Assembly: GCF_947500695.1 (NCBI RefSeq)
Contig: NZ_CANMSS010000003.1
Location: forward strand, 248,001-312,000
Direction of reading: 5' to 3'
Source: an uncultured Pseudoteredinibacter sp.
GTDB taxonomy: Bacteria; Pseudomonadota; Gammaproteobacteria; Pseudomonadales; Cellvibrionaceae
Length of the DNA stretch: 64,000 bases
Shown: positions 61,411 through 64,000 of the stretch, piece by piece
How the letters are laid out: each line of letters begins with the position of its first letter
Numbering within the stretch: the first letter of the stretch is position 1
The notes under the pieces: model-generated
Databases searched by the model: none
What the model saw: only the letters and a program-made list of their open reading frames with translations
What the model was told of the DNA's origin: nothing
Made by a program: the position numbers and the translations under genes

Positions 61411-61734
61411 ATGAAAAAGTTAATGATAGCGGCCATTGCGGCATTATTTTCAGTACAGGTTTTCGCGATCGACTTAGCCGGCGCTAAGGCAAAAGGTTTA
61501 GTTGGTGAGCGTAGTGATGGCTATTTAGGCTATGTGGTAAAGCCTGCAAGTGCTGATGTCCAAAAACTCGTTAAAAGCGTAAATAATAAACGCCGTGATA
61601 AGTTTCGCCAAACTGTGGGTAAAACAGGTGCAACTATAGATCAGGTGTCAAAACGCTTTGCTCAACGCGCCTATGCGAAAACGGCCAAAGGTAATTATGT
61701 GCAAAATGCGGCCGGCCAGTGGGTCAAGAAATAA
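61411..61734 (+). CDS. ydbL: YdbL-family (DUF1318) periplasmic protein
   Basis: A 107-residue secreted protein with signal peptide (about 1-18, QVFAID) and the YdbL motif AKAKGLVGERSDGYLGYV (about 23-40). In E. coli it modulates the YdbH-YnbE interaction. It starts at ATG 61411 after AAAGGGGG; earlier in-frame starts lie inside ynbE. It ends the three-gene set. Confidence 0.85.
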   Translation: MKKLMIAAIAALFSVQVFAIDLAGAKAKGLVGERSDGYLGYVVKPASADVQKLVKSVNNKRRDKFRQTVGKTGATIDQVSKRFAQRAYAKTAKGNYVQNAAGQWVKK

Positions 61735-61824
61735 GGCCGTTCACTCTGTTCAATGTTTGCGCAGTTCTCTCTCGCCCCCTATATTTAATGGGGGCTGACA
61801 AAGACCCCAAAGCTGTGAACAGGT

Positions 61825-61847
61825 TTATCCACAGATTCTGTGCATAA
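61825..61847. promoter_or_regulatory. Two inverted DnaA boxes
   Basis: TTATCCACA (61825-61833) and, on the opposite strand, TTATGCACA (61839-61847), both perfect DnaA boxes, 5 bases apart. They lie in a 270-base spacer with no other recognised feature. With no dnaA or gidA gene here, this is not the main origin; they may titrate DnaA or regulate a neighbour. Confidence 0.45.
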
Positions 61848-62004
61848 CTGAGTTGTGGTTGAATTCGCATAAGCGGGTTAAAGGATCTGGTTTCAAGCGG
61901 AATAAAATCTTATACTGCTGTTCGGCTTTAAAAGGACTGTGATGCCAGTGTATATTGGCTCACTTAAGCAATAAAACAGAATAAGAGCTATTTCAGGGGA
62001 TGCT

Positions 62005-62280
62005 ATGAGTGGGGATGATCGCCGGCGTTTTGAGCGAAAACCGACTTCAATTCGTGTCGAAATTACTCATCCTGCCTTCGGCACTATCATCGGTTTTGCT
62101 AGAGATATCTCTGATGGTGGTGCATCGGTACTGATTGAAAACCAACCATTGCCACCAGTGGGAACTTTGGTGCAAGTAAGATTTAAAAAGGTAGTGGGAA
62201 GTATCAATAGTGAGCCCACTGCGATGAGGGTAATGCACCAACATCGCAATGTGGTCGGCTTAATGTTTGCGCCTCATTAG
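62005..62280 (+). CDS. PilZ-domain protein
   Basis: A 91-residue stand-alone PilZ domain. The c-di-GMP motifs are RRRFERKPTS (RxxxR, about 6-15) and DISDGGASV (D/NxSxxG, about 33-41). Such proteins bind c-di-GMP to control motility or surface life. RBS AGGGG precedes the ATG. The neighbouring HDOD protein is another signalling gene but on its own. Confidence 0.87.
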   Translation: MSGDDRRRFERKPTSIRVEITHPAFGTIIGFARDISDGGASVLIENQPLPPVGTLVQVRFKKVVGSINSEPTAMRVMHQHRNVVGLMFAPH

Positions 62281-62337
62281 CGCTTTGCTTCTTGGCTGCT
62301 CCTAGCACCTAGCCTCTAAACACCTAGCTTTTAACCC

Positions 62338-62784
62338 CTAGCGGCAGCTCTTCGCTTTAACTTCAACTTCCTGCTTGGCTCGTAAAGCGGCTACCTGGGC
62401 GCAGTCTAAAGCACTGTTTTTATCAAGATTAACTTCTTTCAATTGTGGTAGACGATTAAGCTCGCCGATATCTCGAATCTGGTTTGACGATAAATCGATT
62501 TGGGCCAGGCTGACGAAGATCGCTAAACCAGTTAGCTCAGCAATATCTCCATGACTACAATTCAAGTAATCCAGCTGTCCTGCGTGCTGGATTTGCTCGT
62601 CGTGAATGCGTTGGCTTACACAGTTGCGCAAATTCTTATCGGGGATGTCGTAGGCTCTGAAAACTTCACGTTCGGGGCCAATGGCCTGCTCATTAATACT
62701 CAAGCGGTAGCCATCGCAAGCTACTAAGCACGTTGCTGTCGCTGCTATCAGCAAAGGCGTTAAAAGCGTAGATTTGCGTGCCAT
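62338..62784 (-). CDS. Lipoprotein with leucine-rich-like repeats
   Basis: A 148-residue predicted lipoprotein: signal peptide and lipobox LVAC (about 20-23), then a segment (about 88-135) with LRR-like spacing: LTGLAIFVSLAQIDLSSNQIRDIGELNRLPQLKEVNLDKN. Cysteines at NCSHGD, LDCAQ and KSCR could form disulfides. The ATG at 62784 follows AAGGAG; earlier in-frame starts lie without sites. Not a recognised family to me; a protein-binding role is inferred. Confidence 0.6.
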   Translation of the reverse strand: MARKSTLLTPLLIAATATCLVACDGYRLSINEQAIGPEREVFRAYDIPDKNLRNCVSQRIHDEQIQHAGQLDYLNCSHGDIAELTGLAIFVSLAQIDLSSNQIRDIGELNRLPQLKEVNLDKNSALDCAQVAALRAKQEVEVKAKSCR

Positions 62785-62944
62785 TTGCGCGCTCCTTGTT
62801 AACTGAATTGCCAACATCATAGGCGCTTCCAATAGGGAATGCTATGCATTGCTGGACTATACTGAGGAGAGTACTAAATTTCGGCTTAAGCAATTGTTCA
62901 ATTAGCCGCTAACAGATGTGAAAATACAATGTGATAAGTAGTTT

Positions 62945-64000
62945 ATGTCCAGCGAAATAGAAATATCAGAATTACGGCGATTTGAGCCCTTCGACTCCAT
63001 GAGTGAAGACCAGTTGTCGATTGTTATTAACCACAGCCAGCGCCGAGTATTACGCTCTGGAGAGGTGGTTTTTTGCGTTGGGGATAGAGATGAGCAAGAC
63101 TACTTTCTATTAAAAGGGCAATTACAGCTGGTCTCCAGTGATCAGAAAAGCCGTGTATTCAGCGATGAAGATCCGATGGCTTACCGCCAGGTGTCTAAAT
63201 TACGCCCCCGCCAATACACGGTTTCGGCCCTAGGCGCTGTAGAGCTCTTGGTGGTTAAATCCTTTGATTACGATAGCCCCAAGGCTAAAAGCGCGGACTC
63301 GCCCGATTATCTTGAGGCAAGTCTGCTGGATTACGGCGTCGATGAAGTCTCTGAAGAGTCGGAAAACGATGTGGATTTGTTTCGCGAAGTGCAAGCTGCT
63401 TTAGACAGTGATGATTTAAAACTCCCTAGTCTACCCCAAGTGGCTATTCGAATTGGCGAGCTTGTCGAGTCAGACTTGGCCAGTGCAGAGTCCGTTGCCG
63501 ACTTAGTCAATACGGATCCGGCAATAGCCGCAAAACTACTGCGTATAGCGAATAGTTCCTTGTACGGCTCCTTAGGGCGCTGTGAAACCACTCGCGATGC
63601 CATTGTTAGGCTTGGCTTGGGGGCCACTCGACAATTGGTCATGGGCTTTGCACTGCGTGATTTATTTAATAGCGAAGACAAAGCATTGAGAGCTAAGTTA
63701 CGTCAGAGCTGGATTGAAAGCCTAGAAGTGGCCGCTCTAGCGATGGTAATTCGCGAAATGCTAATCGCTCCGGCTTACTCATCCGAGGAGGCGCTGCTTG
63801 CGGGCTTATTGCATGATATTGGTGTGGTAGGTCTGTTAGGTCTGTTCTTAGCGCAGCCAGGCCTACTCAAAGAGGATGCGGATATCGATCAGCTCATAGC
63901 AGGATTTAAAGCCGATGTGGGCGCTGAAATACTGCGTAAATGGCAAATCGCAGATCAGTACATCACCGTTACTGAACAGGCTGAAAACTGGCAGCGTACA
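62945..64000 (+). CDS. Cyclic-nucleotide-binding plus HDOD-domain protein, partial
   Basis: 352 codons of a gene that runs off the right edge. The N-terminus (about 15-105) resembles a cNMP-binding domain, with the core VLRSGEVVFCVGDRDEQDYFLLKGQLQLV. An HDOD domain follows (about 155-350, with LPSLPQVAIRIGELVESD and LLHDIGVVGLLG). HDOD proteins without nuclease residues act in signalling, for example in stress or motility. Its end and any further domain are outside the window. Confidence 0.85.
   Translation, partial: MSSEIEISELRRFEPFDSMSEDQLSIVINHSQRRVLRSGEVVFCVGDRDEQDYFLLKGQLQLVSSDQKSRVFSDEDPMAYRQVSKLRPRQYTVSALGAVELLVVKSFDYDSPKAKSADSPDYLEASLLDYGVDEVSEESENDVDLFREVQAALDSDDLKLPSLPQVAIRIGELVESDLASAESVADLVNTDPAIAAKLLRIANSSLYGSLGRCETTRDAIVRLGLGATRQLVMGFALRDLFNSEDKALRAKLRQSWIESLEVAALAMVIREMLIAPAYSSEEALLAGLLHDIGVVGLLGLFLAQPGLLKEDADIDQLIAGFKADVGAEILRKWQIADQYITVTEQAENWQRT

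Noticed and set aside
61735..62004. Replication origin, suggested by DnaA boxes
   Set aside because: Only two boxes, no AT-rich unwinding element or origin genes nearby.

Overview
The window looks like chromosome from a free-living, probably marine, aerobic gammaproteobacterium. It has moderate GC content and dense genes with short spacers. Pointers are a nickel superoxide dismutase with its maturation protease, FabV enoyl reductase, a large TonB receptor, SoxR, BamC and the YdbH-YnbE-YdbL envelope set, and a dapA-bamC-metallohydrolase order like that of Pseudomonas relatives. A Cellvibrionales/Spongiibacteraceae-type host is my inference, not something the sequence proves. I saw no tRNA, rRNA, CRISPR array, phage or intact insertion sequence.

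Layout. 1-5 kb: metal and oxidative-stress genes (CobW-type GTPase fragment, ChaN-like haem-binding lipoprotein behind a Fur-like box, a nickel SOD operon divergent from iron SOD, and an AraC/GyrI-type regulator). 5-8 kb: a coiled-coil membrane protein, class I fumarase and an orphan ArsR. 8.2-8.7 kb: a gene-free, repeat-rich stretch. 8.8-13 kb: a split (R)-specific beta-oxidation cassette (SDR, SCP2-type thiolase, two hotdog hydratase subunits) with an AraC regulator. 13.3-25.4 kb: an amine-catabolism island with quinoprotein aromatic amine dehydrogenase (heavy chain, MauE-like, MauD-like, Tat-exported TTQ light chain), two c-type cytochromes, a TetR regulator, a TonB receptor, two acyl-CoA ligases and an aldehyde dehydrogenase. 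25.4-31.3 kb: metR/metE, an aromatic/aspartate aminotransferase and an Lrp regulator. 31.6-35 kb: a fused E1 and an E2 of a 2-oxoacid dehydrogenase. 35-38 kb: soxR with a perfect sox box and a divergent flavin reductase, alkB, a 156-bp MITE-like element and an SDR. 38-42 kb: an S46 peptidase, a BASS transporter and MenA. 42.4-48.1 kb: divergent trpBA, gph, a GIY-YIG protein, and trpE behind a Trp-rich leader peptide. 48-55 kb: a SIMPL protein, methyltransferase, glycosyltransferase-like protein, MiaE, FabV, metallo-hydrolase and aldo-keto reductase. 55-64 kb: dapA, bamC, a metallo-hydrolase, ydbH-ynbE-ydbL, PilZ, a leucine-rich lipoprotein and a truncated cNMP/HDOD protein.

How it works together. 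The clearest system is the amine island. Amine dehydrogenase would deaminate aromatic amines in the periplasm and pass electrons to the cytochromes. The aldehyde would be oxidised by the aldehyde dehydrogenase and activated by the CoA ligases, with the TonB receptor importing an unknown ligand. A 13-bp motif is shared by the amine dehydrogenase promoter and the TonB-receptor promoter, and the TetR gene lies between them, which suggests one regulon. Known MADH maturation genes (mauF, mauG) are absent, and the second cytochrome lacks the usual axial Met.

Dispersed structure. Nine copies of a 27-28 bp palindrome, mostly just after stop codons and with covarying arms, run through the window. A 156-bp MITE-like element has a degraded relative whose end coincides with the trpE stop codon.
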